Assembly (NCBI RefSeq): GCF_024256385.1
Contig: NZ_JAMLFW010000003.1
Coordinates: 62,001-126,000, forward strand
DNA length: 64,000 bases
Direction of reading: 5' to 3'
Origin: Anatilimnocola floriformis
GTDB taxonomy: Bacteria > Planctomycetota > Planctomycetia > Pirellulales > Pirellulaceae
How positions within the stretch are numbered: the first letter of the stretch is position 1; the number at the start of each line of letters is the position of its first letter. Both the position numbers and the translations under genes were made by a program. Shown here piece after piece: positions 9,537 through 19,055 of this stretch. The notes under the pieces are model-generated. The model did no database searches, was not told the origin of the DNA, and saw only the letters and a list, made by a program, of their open reading frames with translations.

Positions 9537-11312
9537 ATGCACCGGATTGTCACTCTGCTGATGGTTGCAGTGTCGCTTCATGCTTGTTCGGCCGAGGCCC
9601 AAGACAAGCAACCGCCGCGGTTTCCGCAGTTCGAAGTGCGCGAGCATCGCGAGGGTGAAAAGAAGCTGCCATATCGCTTGCTCGTGCCGCGAAGCTACGA
9701 CGCCGCGAAGGCCTGGCCGCTCATCATCTGGCTCCACGGCAGCGGCGAGATCGGCAGCAATAACACGGCACAACTGAGCGGCATCACGTCAACGTTTCTG
9801 GGGAACGCAGAGAAGAGCCAGGCGATTGTGATGGCGCCGCAATGCCCAGAAGGATTTTCGTGGCTAGGCGTCGGTTTGAATGAGCCGCCCAAAATCACCG
9901 AGCCGTCGCGGATGATCGTGGCCACGATCGGCGATTTGCAGAAGGAGTACAACGTCGACGACCGGCGGATTTATATCGGTGGCTTTTCGATGGGTGGCTG
10001 CGGCTCGTGGGATTTGCTGAGTCGTTATCCGAATCTGTTCGCCGCGGCGTTTCCGATTGCGGGACCGCCGGGAGATCGCAAAGGGCTCGCACGGCTCATC
10101 AAGGACGTGCCGATCTGGGTCTTTCATGGCGATCAAGATCGCATCGCGCCTGTAGATAGCAGTCGCACGATTGTCGCCGCGCTGAAGGAGATCGCCGCGC
10201 CGGTGAAATACACGGAATACAAAAACGGCTCGCATGAAATGAACCAAGCCTTGGCCGAGCCGGCGCTGCAGGAATGGCTCTTCACGCAGAAACGCTCGAC
10301 GGCTCCGGTGTTCACACCGAGCGAAGTTCCCGCCGATGCTTCGCTGATCACTAAGACTCTGCCGCACGGCATGCGCGATACCTGGACGGGCAAAGTCGAA
10401 CGCACTGGCCACAGCGCGCCGCGGCTAGCCATCGAAGATGTTCGCTATCGATTGCGAGCGGCCGACGATGCTCCCGCAGCCGTCGCCGAACTGCTCGCCA
10501 AGATCGGCAAGGGTGAAGTGCAAGGAAGCTACGCCATCACGGGCAAGATTGCCCTCGAGGAGCGGGCCTGGCTCATCGTCGAGAAGATCGTCGCTGCTAA
10601 TGAGAACGAAAAGGAAGACAAGCCGAAGAGCAGCGAAGCCAAGCCGATCAAAGTGCTGCTCATCGGCAACAGTCAGTGTCCCACGATCGTGGGCAAGCAG
10701 TTGCTCGAGAAGCTGGACGCATCGGACAAAGGTGGTCGGCCGATCGAGTTGGTTGGTTGCGTGCGCGGCGGCGCGTCGCTCCGTTCGCACTGGGAAGCTG
10801 GTACCGGCCCCGAAACGGCCCGCGGCAAGATCGCTGGCGGCGGTTGGGATTTCGTGGTGCTGCAAGATATTTACAACGTCGAAGAAGCCGCCTTTCAACC
10901 CTACGCCCGCCAGTTTCATCAACTGGTGAAAGAGAACGGCGGCCGCACGGTGCTCTTCGGCACGGCTTCGATCTTGAGCGATTACCCCAAGGGTTTCGAG
11001 CGACTCCACCGCTTGCATGTCGCCATGGGAAAAGAGTTGGAGACGCCGATCGTTGACGCCAGCCAGGCCTACGTGCGTTACTTCGGGGACACGCCGACCA
11101 AGGAAAAGATGGAAAGCCTGTTCGCCAGCGACCGTGCCCATCCGGGCCTGCAAGGTTCGTACCTTTACTCCTGCGGCATCTACAGCGTGCTGACTGGCCG
11201 CAGTCCGGTGGGGCTCGCCGCGCCGGAAGGAATTTCGGCCGATATTGCCAAGTCATTGCAGGAAACTGCCTGGGCTCAGTACCAGGAAACGGCGACAGCC
11301 CTGAAGAAGTAA
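9537..11312 (+). CDS. Secreted alpha/beta-hydrolase esterase fused to an SGNH-like domain
   Basis: 591 aa with a signal peptide (~1-21). Residues ~40-252 are a phospholipase/carboxylesterase-type alpha/beta hydrolase: WLHGSG oxyanion region, nucleophile S151 in GFSMGG, aspartate D201 in HGDQDRIAP and histidine H233 in GSHEM form a complete triad. A linker domain (~265-360) follows. Residues ~370-560 look like an SGNH hydrolase: S379 in LLIGNS (block I) and a DRAHP motif near 545 (block V Asp/His). Two esterase-type active sites on one secreted chain suggest deacylation of polysaccharide or glycoside esters; the substrate is not visible in the sequence. It is followed 9 bp later by a small TPR gene, so they probably form an operon. 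Confidence 0.8.
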   Translation: MHRIVTLLMVAVSLHACSAEAQDKQPPRFPQFEVREHREGEKKLPYRLLVPRSYDAAKAWPLIIWLHGSGEIGSNNTAQLSGITSTFLGNAEKSQAIVMAPQCPEGFSWLGVGLNEPPKITEPSRMIVATIGDLQKEYNVDDRRIYIGGFSMGGCGSWDLLSRYPNLFAAAFPIAGPPGDRKGLARLIKDVPIWVFHGDQDRIAPVDSSRTIVAALKEIAAPVKYTEYKNGSHEMNQALAEPALQEWLFTQKRSTAPVFTPSEVPADASLITKTLPHGMRDTWTGKVERTGHSAPRLAIEDVRYRLRAADDAPAAVAELLAKIGKGEVQGSYAITGKIALEERAWLIVEKIVAANENEKEDKPKSSEAKPIKVLLIGNSQCPTIVGKQLLEKLDASDKGGRPIELVGCVRGGASLRSHWEAGTGPETARGKIAGGGWDFVVLQDIYNVEEAAFQPYARQFHQLVKENGGRTVLFGTASILSDYPKGFERLHRLHVAMGKELETPIVDASQAYVRYFGDTPTKEKMESLFASDRAHPGLQGSYLYSCGIYSVLTGRSPVGLAAPEGISADIAKSLQETAWAQYQETATALKK

Positions 11313-11321
11313 AGTTCCATT

Positions 11322-11807
11322 ATGTCGCGCACGCCGATCGTTCGACCAATTCACTGGCCAAACGTTGCCATCAACCTGGCAATCGTGGCTGTTTTCGTCT
11401 CCCTGGGCTGGTTGATCGCTCCACGATATGGCCCGTCGTACGGCGCTCTCGCGTATGTGATTGTGGCGCTGTTGCTACGGGGTACGATTTCGCGCCACCA
11501 TCGAGCGGCAGTCGCCCTGTGCAAACGGCGGCAATTTGAACAAGCGATTCCGGAGTTTGAAAAAAGTCTGCACTTTTTTCAGACCCATCGTTGGATCGAT
11601 GATTGGCGGGCCATCACCTTGTTCTCAATGGGCATCCCCTATCGAGAGATGGCGCTGGTTAGCCTGGGGTTCTGCTACGGCCAAATCGGCGACGGAAAGC
11701 GTGCTCGCGCGTACTACGAACAGGCCTTGCAAGAATTTCCTAGCAACAAAAATGGCATGGCCGAGTCTGCCCTCCGGCTGATGGATGCCGCGAAGAATGA
11801 GGCGTAA
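11322..11807 (+). CDS. Small membrane protein with TPR-like C-terminus
   Basis: 161 aa. Two hydrophobic segments (~12-29 and ~35-50) precede a helical region with a TPR-like pattern: FEQAIPEFEKSLHFF (~66-80) and ARAYYEQALQEFP (~128-140). The gene starts 9 bp after the esterase stop, which suggests co-transcription. The protein probably sits in the membrane with the TPR part in the cytoplasm and mediates protein contacts. No specific family recognised. The 247 bp downstream, up to galT, hold no gene I can support. Confidence 0.7.
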   Translation: MSRTPIVRPIHWPNVAINLAIVAVFVSLGWLIAPRYGPSYGALAYVIVALLLRGTISRHHRAAVALCKRRQFEQAIPEFEKSLHFFQTHRWIDDWRAITLFSMGIPYREMALVSLGFCYGQIGDGKRARAYYEQALQEFPSNKNGMAESALRLMDAAKNEA

Positions 11808-12054
11808 AAGAGTGCAGTCGACGATTAGCGGCGGAAAAGACTCCGGCGCTCCGGGCATGACGAACACAGATCCGGCACAACCGAGATTGCGACACAGCCT
11901 GTCAGTTAGTCGCGGCCGTGCTAGCCGCGCTGGATGCCAAAAATCCGCGAAAAACAGCGAAGATACGACCTTACGCACCTGCCGGGGCGCTTGCTAGACT
12001 GACCCCTCCCACCTTGTTTATTTGGCAGATTTGTTCGGTTGGCAGGCCCCCGCA

Positions 12055-13068
12055 ATGCCCGAGTATCGCCAAGATCCGTTGTCGTTGCGTTGGGTGATCG
12101 TCGGCAGTGACCGCGCCGCTCGACCTCAGGAATTCGTCGAGCATACCGACCGCCGCAGCGATTTTGGCTGCCCCTTCTGTGCCGGCCAAGAGTCTCAAAC
12201 GCCGAACCCGGTGCAGGTTTATCCCGCCGTCAACGGCCGGGCCAAGCTCTTTCCCTGGCAGGTGCGGGTCGTGCCGAACAAGTACCCGGCGGTGTCAACC
12301 GATGTCATCCCCGATGGGCCGCCGACCAGCAACGGCAGCTCGAACGGCTCGCTTCACCGGCACCGCAACGGTTTCGGCCAGCACGAGGTGATCATCGAAT
12401 CGCCCGAGCACATTACCAGCCTTACTCAGCTGACAACCGATCAGCAGCGACTGGTCTGGCAGGTCTATCAAGATCGCCTCCGCCAACTGCGGCAGGATGG
12501 CCGGTTCAAGTACGTGCAGATCTTCAAAAACGTCGGTGCGGCAGCCGGCGCTTCGCTCGAACACACGCACAGCCAGGTCGTGGCCCTGCCGTGGACCCCC
12601 GATGACGTGCAGAAGGAACTCGAACGTTTCAACCAGCACCAGGCCAAGACTGGTCAGTCGCTGTTGACGCAGGTTGTCGACGAGGAACTGGCGACCGGCG
12701 AGCGAGTGGTGGCTCAGTCGGCAAACCTCGTGGCGTTCTGTCCCTGGGCCAGTCGGTTTCCGTATCAAGTCTGCATCGCGCCGCGGCGGGCGGCTGGTTC
12801 GATCGAGAGTTTGCCGGCTGGCGAACTTAGCGAACTGGCAACGATTGCAGGTGAGCTGATCGGTCGTATCGAACGTAAGATCGGGGGCGCAGCATATAAC
12901 CTGATATTACATACGGAACCCTTTGACATCGGCCCGCGCGACCACTATCACTGGCATATCGAGATTTTTCCGCGGCTCACGAAGGCAGCCGGGTTTGAGT
13001 GGAGCACCGGGTGCTGGCTCAACCCGCAGTTGCCCGAGCAAGCTGCGGCAGCGCTCCGAGCGGTGTGA
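12055..13068 (+). CDS. galT: Galactose-1-phosphate uridylyltransferase
   Basis: 337 aa from the ATG at 12055; an in-frame TTG at 12022 would add 11 residues, but family members start with this MPExRxDPxxxRWVI motif. The enzyme exchanges UMP between UDP-glucose and galactose-1-phosphate in the Leloir pathway. Visible signatures are C39/C42 in GCPFC (zinc site), the active-site EHTHSQ with nucleophile H172, and the C-terminal HYHWHIEIFP histidines. Length fits the short bacterial GalT type. A GH57 alpha-glucan enzyme lies 234 bp downstream on the same strand, so both serve sugar-phosphate and glycogen metabolism. The enzyme may act on other hexose-1-phosphates, as some GalT relatives do. Confidence 0.92.
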   Translation: MPEYRQDPLSLRWVIVGSDRAARPQEFVEHTDRRSDFGCPFCAGQESQTPNPVQVYPAVNGRAKLFPWQVRVVPNKYPAVSTDVIPDGPPTSNGSSNGSLHRHRNGFGQHEVIIESPEHITSLTQLTTDQQRLVWQVYQDRLRQLRQDGRFKYVQIFKNVGAAAGASLEHTHSQVVALPWTPDDVQKELERFNQHQAKTGQSLLTQVVDEELATGERVVAQSANLVAFCPWASRFPYQVCIAPRRAAGSIESLPAGELSELATIAGELIGRIERKIGGAAYNLILHTEPFDIGPRDHYHWHIEIFPRLTKAAGFEWSTGCWLNPQLPEQAAAALRAV

Positions 13069-13302
13069 TTCATTCTCTCCCTGCGTGCTCGCTGTGAATA
13101 CACAGACAGCTAGCATGATGTCGCTGACAACTGCTCTGCCTAACGGCGCCAAAAGTTCCGATTGAAATAACTAGCTAAGCCGTAGGAAGCTGGCCGATGT
13201 TGAGGACGACCGTTTGTTGTTGCGCCTCTCCATGCGCTCAGCTAGCGGCCGTTGGTGCGTGCGAGCATGCAATCCTAAAGCGTCAATGATGGTGGTCCTG
13301 GG

Positions 13303-15468
13303 ATGAATCCGATTCGCTTGTGCCTGGTTCTGCACAATCATCAGCCCGTCGGCAATTTCGACGGCGTGTTCGAGCAAGCCTATCAAGATAGTTACTTGCC
13401 GTTCCTCGATGTCTTTGAGTCGTACAGCGACCTGAAGATTTCGCTGCACACCAGCGGCCCGCTGATGGAGTGGCTCGACGAGCGCCACGGCGAATACATC
13501 GATCGCGTGGCCCGCCTCGTGCGCGCCGGCCGCATCGAAATCGTCGGCGGTCCGTTCTACGAACCGATCCTCACGATGATTCCGCCGCGCGATCGCGTCG
13601 GTCAGATCACCACGTACTCGCGCTGGCTCGAAAACCGCCTGGGCGCGAACGTGCAAGGCATGTGGATGCCGGAACGCGTGTGGGAACAATCGCTCACGGG
13701 CGACCTCGTTGCCGCGGGCATGAAGTACACCGTGCTCGACGACTTTCACTTCAAAAACGCCGGTCTGACCGAAGATCAGCTGCACGGTTATTACCTGACC
13801 GAAGACGACGGCCGCGTGCTGTGCGTCTTTCCGGGCAGCGAGCCGCTGCGCTACACCATTCCGTTTCAATCGCCGCAGGCCAGCATCGACTATCTCCGCG
13901 GGATCCATGCCAAGTTTCCCGGCGCGGTTGTTGTCTTCGGCGACGACGGCGAAAAGTTCGGCACTTGGCCGGACACGAAAAAACACGTTTACGAAAACGG
14001 CTGGCTGCGGCAGTTCTTCGATGCGTTGCTCGCCAATCGCGACTGGCTGCAGATGAGCACGCTGGCCGAAGCCAACGAAAGCACACCGCCGGTCGGCAAG
14101 ATTTATTTGCCCGACGGCAGCTATCGCGAAATGACCGAGTGGGCTCTGCCGGTCAATCAGCAACTCGAATATGACCACGTCGTGCACGAACTCGAGCACG
14201 ATCATCGCTGGCCGCAAATCAAGCGATTCGTCCGCGGCGGTTTCTGGCGGAACTTCAAAGTGAAGTATCCCGAAACCAACGAAATGTATTCGCGGATGAT
14301 GATGACCAGCAAACGCTTTGCCCAAGCCGAGCGCGATGGCGTGGCTGGCCAGGCTTTCGAAAACGCTCGGCAGGCGCTCTACCGCGGTCAATGCAATTGC
14401 CCGTACTGGCACGGCGCGTTCGGCGGCATTTATCTACCGCACTTGCGCAACGCGATTTTCAATCAGCTAATCGCCGCCGACAATCTGATCGATCAAGCGG
14501 CCGGCAAGACCGAAGCCTACGTCGAAGCCACGACCGACGACTACAACTTCGATCTCAAGCAAGAAGTCCGCCTTGCCAGCGACAAGCTGATCGCGCTCCT
14601 CGCGCCGGCTCAGGGCGGCATGCTGTATGAGCTCGATGTTCGCTCGATTTGCCACAACCTGGGCGCCACGCTCACGCGGCGGCCTGAGTCGTATCACCGC
14701 AAGGTGCTCGCCGGTCCTGCCGGCGCGAATGGCAGCGTGTCGAGCATTCACGACCGCGTCGTCTTCAAGCAGCCGGGCCTCGATCAACGGCTGCAATACG
14801 ACCCGACTCAGCGGAAGAGCCTGCTCGATCACTTCTATGATCTGGGTGCGACGCTGCAAGGCGTGAGCCGCGGCGAAGCTCGCGAGCTGGGCGACTTCAT
14901 CAACGGCGTGTATGAAGCCAAGATCCGCCGGGCAGCCGATCGCATTCAAGTGCAATTGACTCGGCCCGGTCACGTGAATGGTCACGAGATCCGCATCACC
15001 AAGGCCGTGACGATGATGGCTGGCAGCCAGACGATGGAGCTGACCTACCAGCTCGAAAATCTGCCGCCGCACGAGCTGTTGCACTTCGCCGTGGAGCTGA
15101 ACTTCGCCGGCTTGCCCTCAGGCGCCGACGATCGCTACTTCCACAACCTGAACGGCATCCGCTACGGCCAACTCGGCACGCAACTCGATCTGCAAGACGC
15201 CAATCAGCTCGGCTTGACCGACGAATGGCTTGGCATCGACGTGCAGATGGTCGCCAACCGCCAGACCAGCTTCTGGACCTTCCCGATCGAAACCGTTAGT
15301 CAATCGGAAGGTGGTTTTGAATTGGTCCACCAGTCTGTCGCGGTGCTGCCACACTGGCACGTCCGCGGCGATGCTGCTGGCAAGTGGACCGCCACGATCC
15401 AGCTAACCACCAGCACCGCGATCGCCGAACGGCGCATGCAACCGGAACGAGCCGCCGTAATGGCGTAA
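13303..15468 (+). CDS. GH57 4-alpha-glucanotransferase / alpha-amylase-type enzyme
   Basis: 721 aa, cytoplasmic (no signal peptide). All main GH57 motifs are visible: HNHQP (11-15), GGPFYEPI (82-89), WMPERVWE with the expected nucleophile E124, and FGDDGEKFG with the expected acid D214, positions almost identical to those of Thermococcus 4-alpha-glucanotransferase. The C-terminal ~350 residues match the DUF1925/DUF1926 beta-rich domains found in that subfamily. It should transfer or hydrolyse alpha-1,4-glucan chains during glycogen or maltodextrin turnover. GalT lies upstream. The start is the ATG giving MNPIRLCLVLHNHQP, with the first motif at the usual distance from the N-terminus. Transferase and amylase activity cannot be separated by eye. 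Confidence 0.9.
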   Translation: MNPIRLCLVLHNHQPVGNFDGVFEQAYQDSYLPFLDVFESYSDLKISLHTSGPLMEWLDERHGEYIDRVARLVRAGRIEIVGGPFYEPILTMIPPRDRVGQITTYSRWLENRLGANVQGMWMPERVWEQSLTGDLVAAGMKYTVLDDFHFKNAGLTEDQLHGYYLTEDDGRVLCVFPGSEPLRYTIPFQSPQASIDYLRGIHAKFPGAVVVFGDDGEKFGTWPDTKKHVYENGWLRQFFDALLANRDWLQMSTLAEANESTPPVGKIYLPDGSYREMTEWALPVNQQLEYDHVVHELEHDHRWPQIKRFVRGGFWRNFKVKYPETNEMYSRMMMTSKRFAQAERDGVAGQAFENARQALYRGQCNCPYWHGAFGGIYLPHLRNAIFNQLIAADNLIDQAAGKTEAYVEATTDDYNFDLKQEVRLASDKLIALLAPAQGGMLYELDVRSICHNLGATLTRRPESYHRKVLAGPAGANGSVSSIHDRVVFKQPGLDQRLQYDPTQRKSLLDHFYDLGATLQGVSRGEARELGDFINGVYEAKIRRAADRIQVQLTRPGHVNGHEIRITKAVTMMAGSQTMELTYQLENLPPHELLHFAVELNFAGLPSGADDRYFHNLNGIRYGQLGTQLDLQDANQLGLTDEWLGIDVQMVANRQTSFWTFPIETVSQSEGGFELVHQSVAVLPHWHVRGDAAGKWTATIQLTTSTAIAERRMQPERAAVMA

Positions 15469-15481
15469 GCCAGCTTCTCCC

Positions 15482-15571
15482 GTAGGGTGGGTCGAGCGGT
15501 ACCCCGCGAGGCCCACCAATTAGGACGTCAACCGTGGTGGGCCTCGCGGAGTACCGCTCGACCCACCCTAC
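15482..15571. repeat. Long inverted repeat (37-bp arms)
   Basis: The left arm 15482-15518 and right arm 15535-15571 are reverse complements with one mismatch and a 16-bp spacer. The arms begin GTAGGGTGGGTCGAGCGGTA. It lies just after the GH57 stop and before a lipoprotein gene, in a 230-bp gap with no gene. As RNA it would fold into a very stable hairpin, but there is no T-tract, so it is more likely a dispersed palindromic element that may also stop transcription or stabilise the upstream mRNA. Confidence 0.85.
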
Positions 15572-15698
15572 CGTCGCAAAGCGAAAGCCGACATTCGCTA
15601 GCAACGCATTCTCCCTTGCGTTGATTCTCTTCGGTCACTAACATCCGCCGCGCTGGGAGGAAGGTCTTCCCACGATCCACTGTTGCGCGGAAGCCAGC

Positions 15699-17192
15699 GT
15701 GATCCGTCTACGTCGTCGCCGATTCCTGCTGCTCGCGAGCGCGCTCCTGGCGCCTCTCGCTCTCAGCGGCTGCGCGCTGCCGTATCCCTTCGGCACGCCT
15801 CAGCATCACGATCAGATCCTCAGCAAGCTCACCACGCCCGAAGTGCCGCCGCCCGAACTCGTTCGCGAGCAGCAGCCATACCCGACGGCGCTTAGCAAGT
15901 CGCAAGCCCAGGCTGCCAAGCCCTTGCCGTTGCAACAAACCGGCACGCCGATCGCCAAGCAGCTCGATCCCAATCAACTCGCCGGCCGCTTGCCCATGCG
16001 GTTCGAAAAACAGGCCACCGTTCAATCGCAGCCAGAACCAGCCGCCGAGAACCAGCCGCAAACACCCTCGCAGCCCGTCAATCCGCCGATCACACTCGAC
16101 GTCACCACGCCCAGCGCGCTGGCGAATGCTCTGCTCCCTTCGCCCGACAAATCCTGGCCCGTCAACACGCCGCTCGGCAGCCTTAACACTCTGCAGCAGC
16201 AACCGACCTATCCACAGCAACACGCCGCGTACTCGCAGCAACCGCCCGCAGTTTCTCCTCCGACAGCCAACGTAAAACCGGTCGCACACTTCACGCCCGT
16301 CGTCGAAACGCCGCCCCAACCGTTCACACCACCGACCTTCGTCTCCCCGAGCGAAGTCGTTGCCAATGTTCCTGCTGCGAATGTTCCCGCCGCAAATGTT
16401 CCTGGCGTACCGCAATCACCGCCCACTCCGCCCACCGAACCGGCTTCCCCCTCGGATGCAACCGAGACAGCTGAAGTGCTGTTGCCGAAATTGATCGCCT
16501 CGCTGCAAAAAGAAATCCGCGAGCGAACCGAGCGGAAAGAACTCGACCAACTCCCCGCGCTCCAGCAAAAGCTGCGACTGCTGCAACTCGTCGGCGATGA
16601 AACCGACAGCGCGGTCGATCAGATCGAACAAATGCCCCCTGCCGAGCGCGAAGCCTTCAAGCAGTTGATGTTCGCTCTCACCACTTGGATGTCACCCGAC
16701 GATGCCAAGCGGACCAGCCTGCGAAACGCCAAGATCCTCCGCTCGCTGCACGAAGCCAACGAACGCCTCTCCGCCGTCAGCAAGCTCGACCTGAAGAACC
16801 TGATGTTCTGCGAAAAGGTCGAAAGCTTCGGCTGGTACACCGAGTTTCCACGAGCGGAATTCACCCCCAAGCAGCAGGTCATTCTGTACGTTGAAGTGCA
16901 AAACTTCGCCGCCGAAGAGAAGAACCGCAACGCCTTCGAGACCGAACTGCAGGGCTCGTATCAAATCTTCGACGCCAGCGGCAGCATTGTCGACGAACGG
17001 CAACTCCCCCTCGATCGCGAAGTCTGCCGCAATTTCCGCCGCGACTATTTCCTGGCCTATCGCATCTACCTGCCGAACGAACTCGCGGCCGGCCGTTACC
17101 GCCTGGAACTCGCCGTCGAAGATCTGAAGGCCAAGAAGGACTTCAAGGGCCGCAAACAGGGCGAAGCCATGATCGAGTTTACGATCAAGTAA
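15699..17192 (+). CDS. Proline/glutamine-rich lipoprotein with C-terminal globular domain
   Basis: 497 aa from GTG at 15699. An arginine-rich n-region and hydrophobic core end in LALSGCA, a lipobox, so the mature protein should begin at the cysteine and be lipid-anchored. Residues ~30-260 are low complexity (P, Q, A, T), with a short tandem NVPAA repeat. Residues ~265-497 form a structured part: a helical stretch, then a beta-rich end (FGWYTEFPRAEFTPKQQV, YRLELAVEDL). It is followed 107 bp later by cstA, probably a separate unit. No named family recognised; a surface or periplasmic spacer-plus-domain design is inferred. Confidence 0.75.
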   Translation: MIRLRRRRFLLLASALLAPLALSGCALPYPFGTPQHHDQILSKLTTPEVPPPELVREQQPYPTALSKSQAQAAKPLPLQQTGTPIAKQLDPNQLAGRLPMRFEKQATVQSQPEPAAENQPQTPSQPVNPPITLDVTTPSALANALLPSPDKSWPVNTPLGSLNTLQQQPTYPQQHAAYSQQPPAVSPPTANVKPVAHFTPVVETPPQPFTPPTFVSPSEVVANVPAANVPAANVPGVPQSPPTPPTEPASPSDATETAEVLLPKLIASLQKEIRERTERKELDQLPALQQKLRLLQLVGDETDSAVDQIEQMPPAEREAFKQLMFALTTWMSPDDAKRTSLRNAKILRSLHEANERLSAVSKLDLKNLMFCEKVESFGWYTEFPRAEFTPKQQVILYVEVQNFAAEEKNRNAFETELQGSYQIFDASGSIVDERQLPLDREVCRNFRRDYFLAYRIYLPNELAAGRYRLELAVEDLKAKKDFKGRKQGEAMIEFTIK

Positions 17193-17299
17193 TACTCTCC
17201 TCACTTCGCCGCCCGACGGCCCTTCGCGTTGCCTAAAAACCAATCCGAGCTTATCCTGAAAGCTGCGATTGGCCCTCCCTCCCGCTCTTCGGGTGTTGC

Positions 17300-19051
17300 A
17301 TGAATCTGCTTTGGATCGTTCTCCCCTGTGCCGTGATTTTGACAATTGCCTACTTTACGTACGGCAGGCTTCTCACCCATTTGTTCCAGCTCGACCCGAA
17401 CAAACAAACACCCGCCGAAGAACTGAACGATGGCCTCGACTTCGAGCCGTTGCCGGCCCACTCGCTCCTGCCGCAGCACTTTTCGGCCATCGCCGCGGCG
17501 GGGCCCATTGTGGGACCCATCGTCGCCGGTCTGACGTTCGGCTGGTTGCCGGCGCTCATCTGGATTCTCATCGGCTCGATCTTCATCGGCGGCGTGCACG
17601 ATATGGCCGCCCTGGTCGCTTCGATCCGCCACCGCGCGACATCGATCGCCATGGTCGTACGCGAACACATGAGCCCGCTGTCGTACACGTTGTTCCTGAC
17701 GTTCATCTGGATCGCACTGGTCTACATCATCGTGGCCTTCACCGACGTGACGGCGGGCTGCTTCATTCAAGCTCCCAAAGCCGAGGCGGGGAATGTCAGC
17801 GGCGGCGCGATTGCCTCGTCGTCGATCCTGTATTTGATTCTGCCGATCATCATGGGTCTGTGGATGAAATACGGAAAGCTCTCGCTGGGCATGGCAACGG
17901 TCATCTTCGTGCCGCTCGTCGCCGTGGCGATTTACGTTGGCAAGTACATGCCCGTTGATCTGCAGCAGATTTTGAACCTTTCACCCGGCAACTCCCGCAA
18001 GGTGTGGGACGTGCTGCTGCTGTTGTATTGCCTCGTCGCCGGCATGGTGCCGGTGTGGATGCTGCTGCAACCGCGCGGGCACTTGGGTGGTTACTTCCTC
18101 TATGCCGCGCTCGGCGCTGGCGCCATCGGCCTGGCCTTTGGCGGTGTGACGATTCAATACCCGCAGTTCCTCGGCTGGGAAGTGAAAAACGGCTCGGGCA
18201 TCAATACGCTGTTCCCGGCGCTGTTCATCATGATCGCTTGCGGCGCTTGCAGCGGTTTCCACTCGCTGATTGCTTCGGGCACCACGTCAAAACAACTCAA
18301 GCGTGAGACCGACGCTCGCTCGATCGGTTACGGCGCGATGCTGATGGAAGCGATGGTCGCCATCGTTTCGCTTTGCTGCGTGATGATGTTTGCCCAGGGC
18401 TCGCCCCAACTCGACCTGACGAAGCATGGCCCGGACATGATCTATGCCCAGGGCATTGGCAAGTTTATGGAAGTGATCAGCACCAACGAAGCCTTTCGCG
18501 CGTTCGCGATTTCCTTCGGCTTGATGGCCTTCACGACGTTTGTGTACGACACGCTCGATGTCTGCACGCGACTTGGCCGCTACATCCTGCAAGAACTCTC
18601 CGGCCAACACAATTTCGCCGGCATGTTTGTGGGAACCGCACTCACCGCCGGCACGCCGCTGTTCTTCTTGTTGCGACATCCCAGCGACGCCGCCGTACCG
18701 GTGTGGCGAATGTTCTGGAACTTGTTCGGCGCGAGCAATCAATTGCTGGCCGCCCTCACGCTCCTCGGCGTCACGGTCTGGCTGTGGCAAACACGGCGGG
18801 CTTGGTGGGTGTGGGTCGTCACGGGCATTCCCACCGTGTGGATGTATACGATGAGCACCTGGGCTTTGACAGCGCTCACGTGGCCGAGCTTTTTCAAGGA
18901 TGGCAAGTTCACCGTGCCGGCCGATCCCGTGCCGTGGGCCGGGGTGGTGCTGATGGTGCTCGCCATCATCATGCTCGGCGAAGCCATTCGCGTGATTGCC
19001 ACGATCGGCAGTCCGCCGTCGCAACCCAAGCTGCAACCGGCCGCGGCGTAG
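17300..19051 (+). CDS. cstA: Carbon starvation protein CstA family transporter
   Basis: 583 aa polytopic membrane protein. Typical CstA features are the N-terminal YFTYGRLL and FSAIAAAGPIVGPI segments, GSIFIGGVHDM, the GSGINTLFPALF stretch and the SGTTSKQL motif after GACSGFHS. CstA members import peptides or pyruvate under carbon limitation. The protein is shorter than the ~700-residue E. coli CstA, as is common outside the enterobacteria. The gene converges on the AI-2E-family gene at 19056 with only 4 bp between the stops. Transported substrate is not predictable from sequence. Confidence 0.93.
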   Translation: MNLLWIVLPCAVILTIAYFTYGRLLTHLFQLDPNKQTPAEELNDGLDFEPLPAHSLLPQHFSAIAAAGPIVGPIVAGLTFGWLPALIWILIGSIFIGGVHDMAALVASIRHRATSIAMVVREHMSPLSYTLFLTFIWIALVYIIVAFTDVTAGCFIQAPKAEAGNVSGGAIASSSILYLILPIIMGLWMKYGKLSLGMATVIFVPLVAVAIYVGKYMPVDLQQILNLSPGNSRKVWDVLLLLYCLVAGMVPVWMLLQPRGHLGGYFLYAALGAGAIGLAFGGVTIQYPQFLGWEVKNGSGINTLFPALFIMIACGACSGFHSLIASGTTSKQLKRETDARSIGYGAMLMEAMVAIVSLCCVMMFAQGSPQLDLTKHGPDMIYAQGIGKFMEVISTNEAFRAFAISFGLMAFTTFVYDTLDVCTRLGRYILQELSGQHNFAGMFVGTALTAGTPLFFLLRHPSDAAVPVWRMFWNLFGASNQLLAALTLLGVTVWLWQTRRAWWVWVVTGIPTVWMYTMSTWALTALTWPSFFKDGKFTVPADPVPWAGVVLMVLAIIMLGEAIRVIATIGSPPSQPKLQPAAA

Positions 19052-19055
19052 TTCA

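Noticed and set aside
13171-14412. 413-residue minus-strand open frame
   Set aside because: Antisense to the GH57 gene with all catalytic motifs present.
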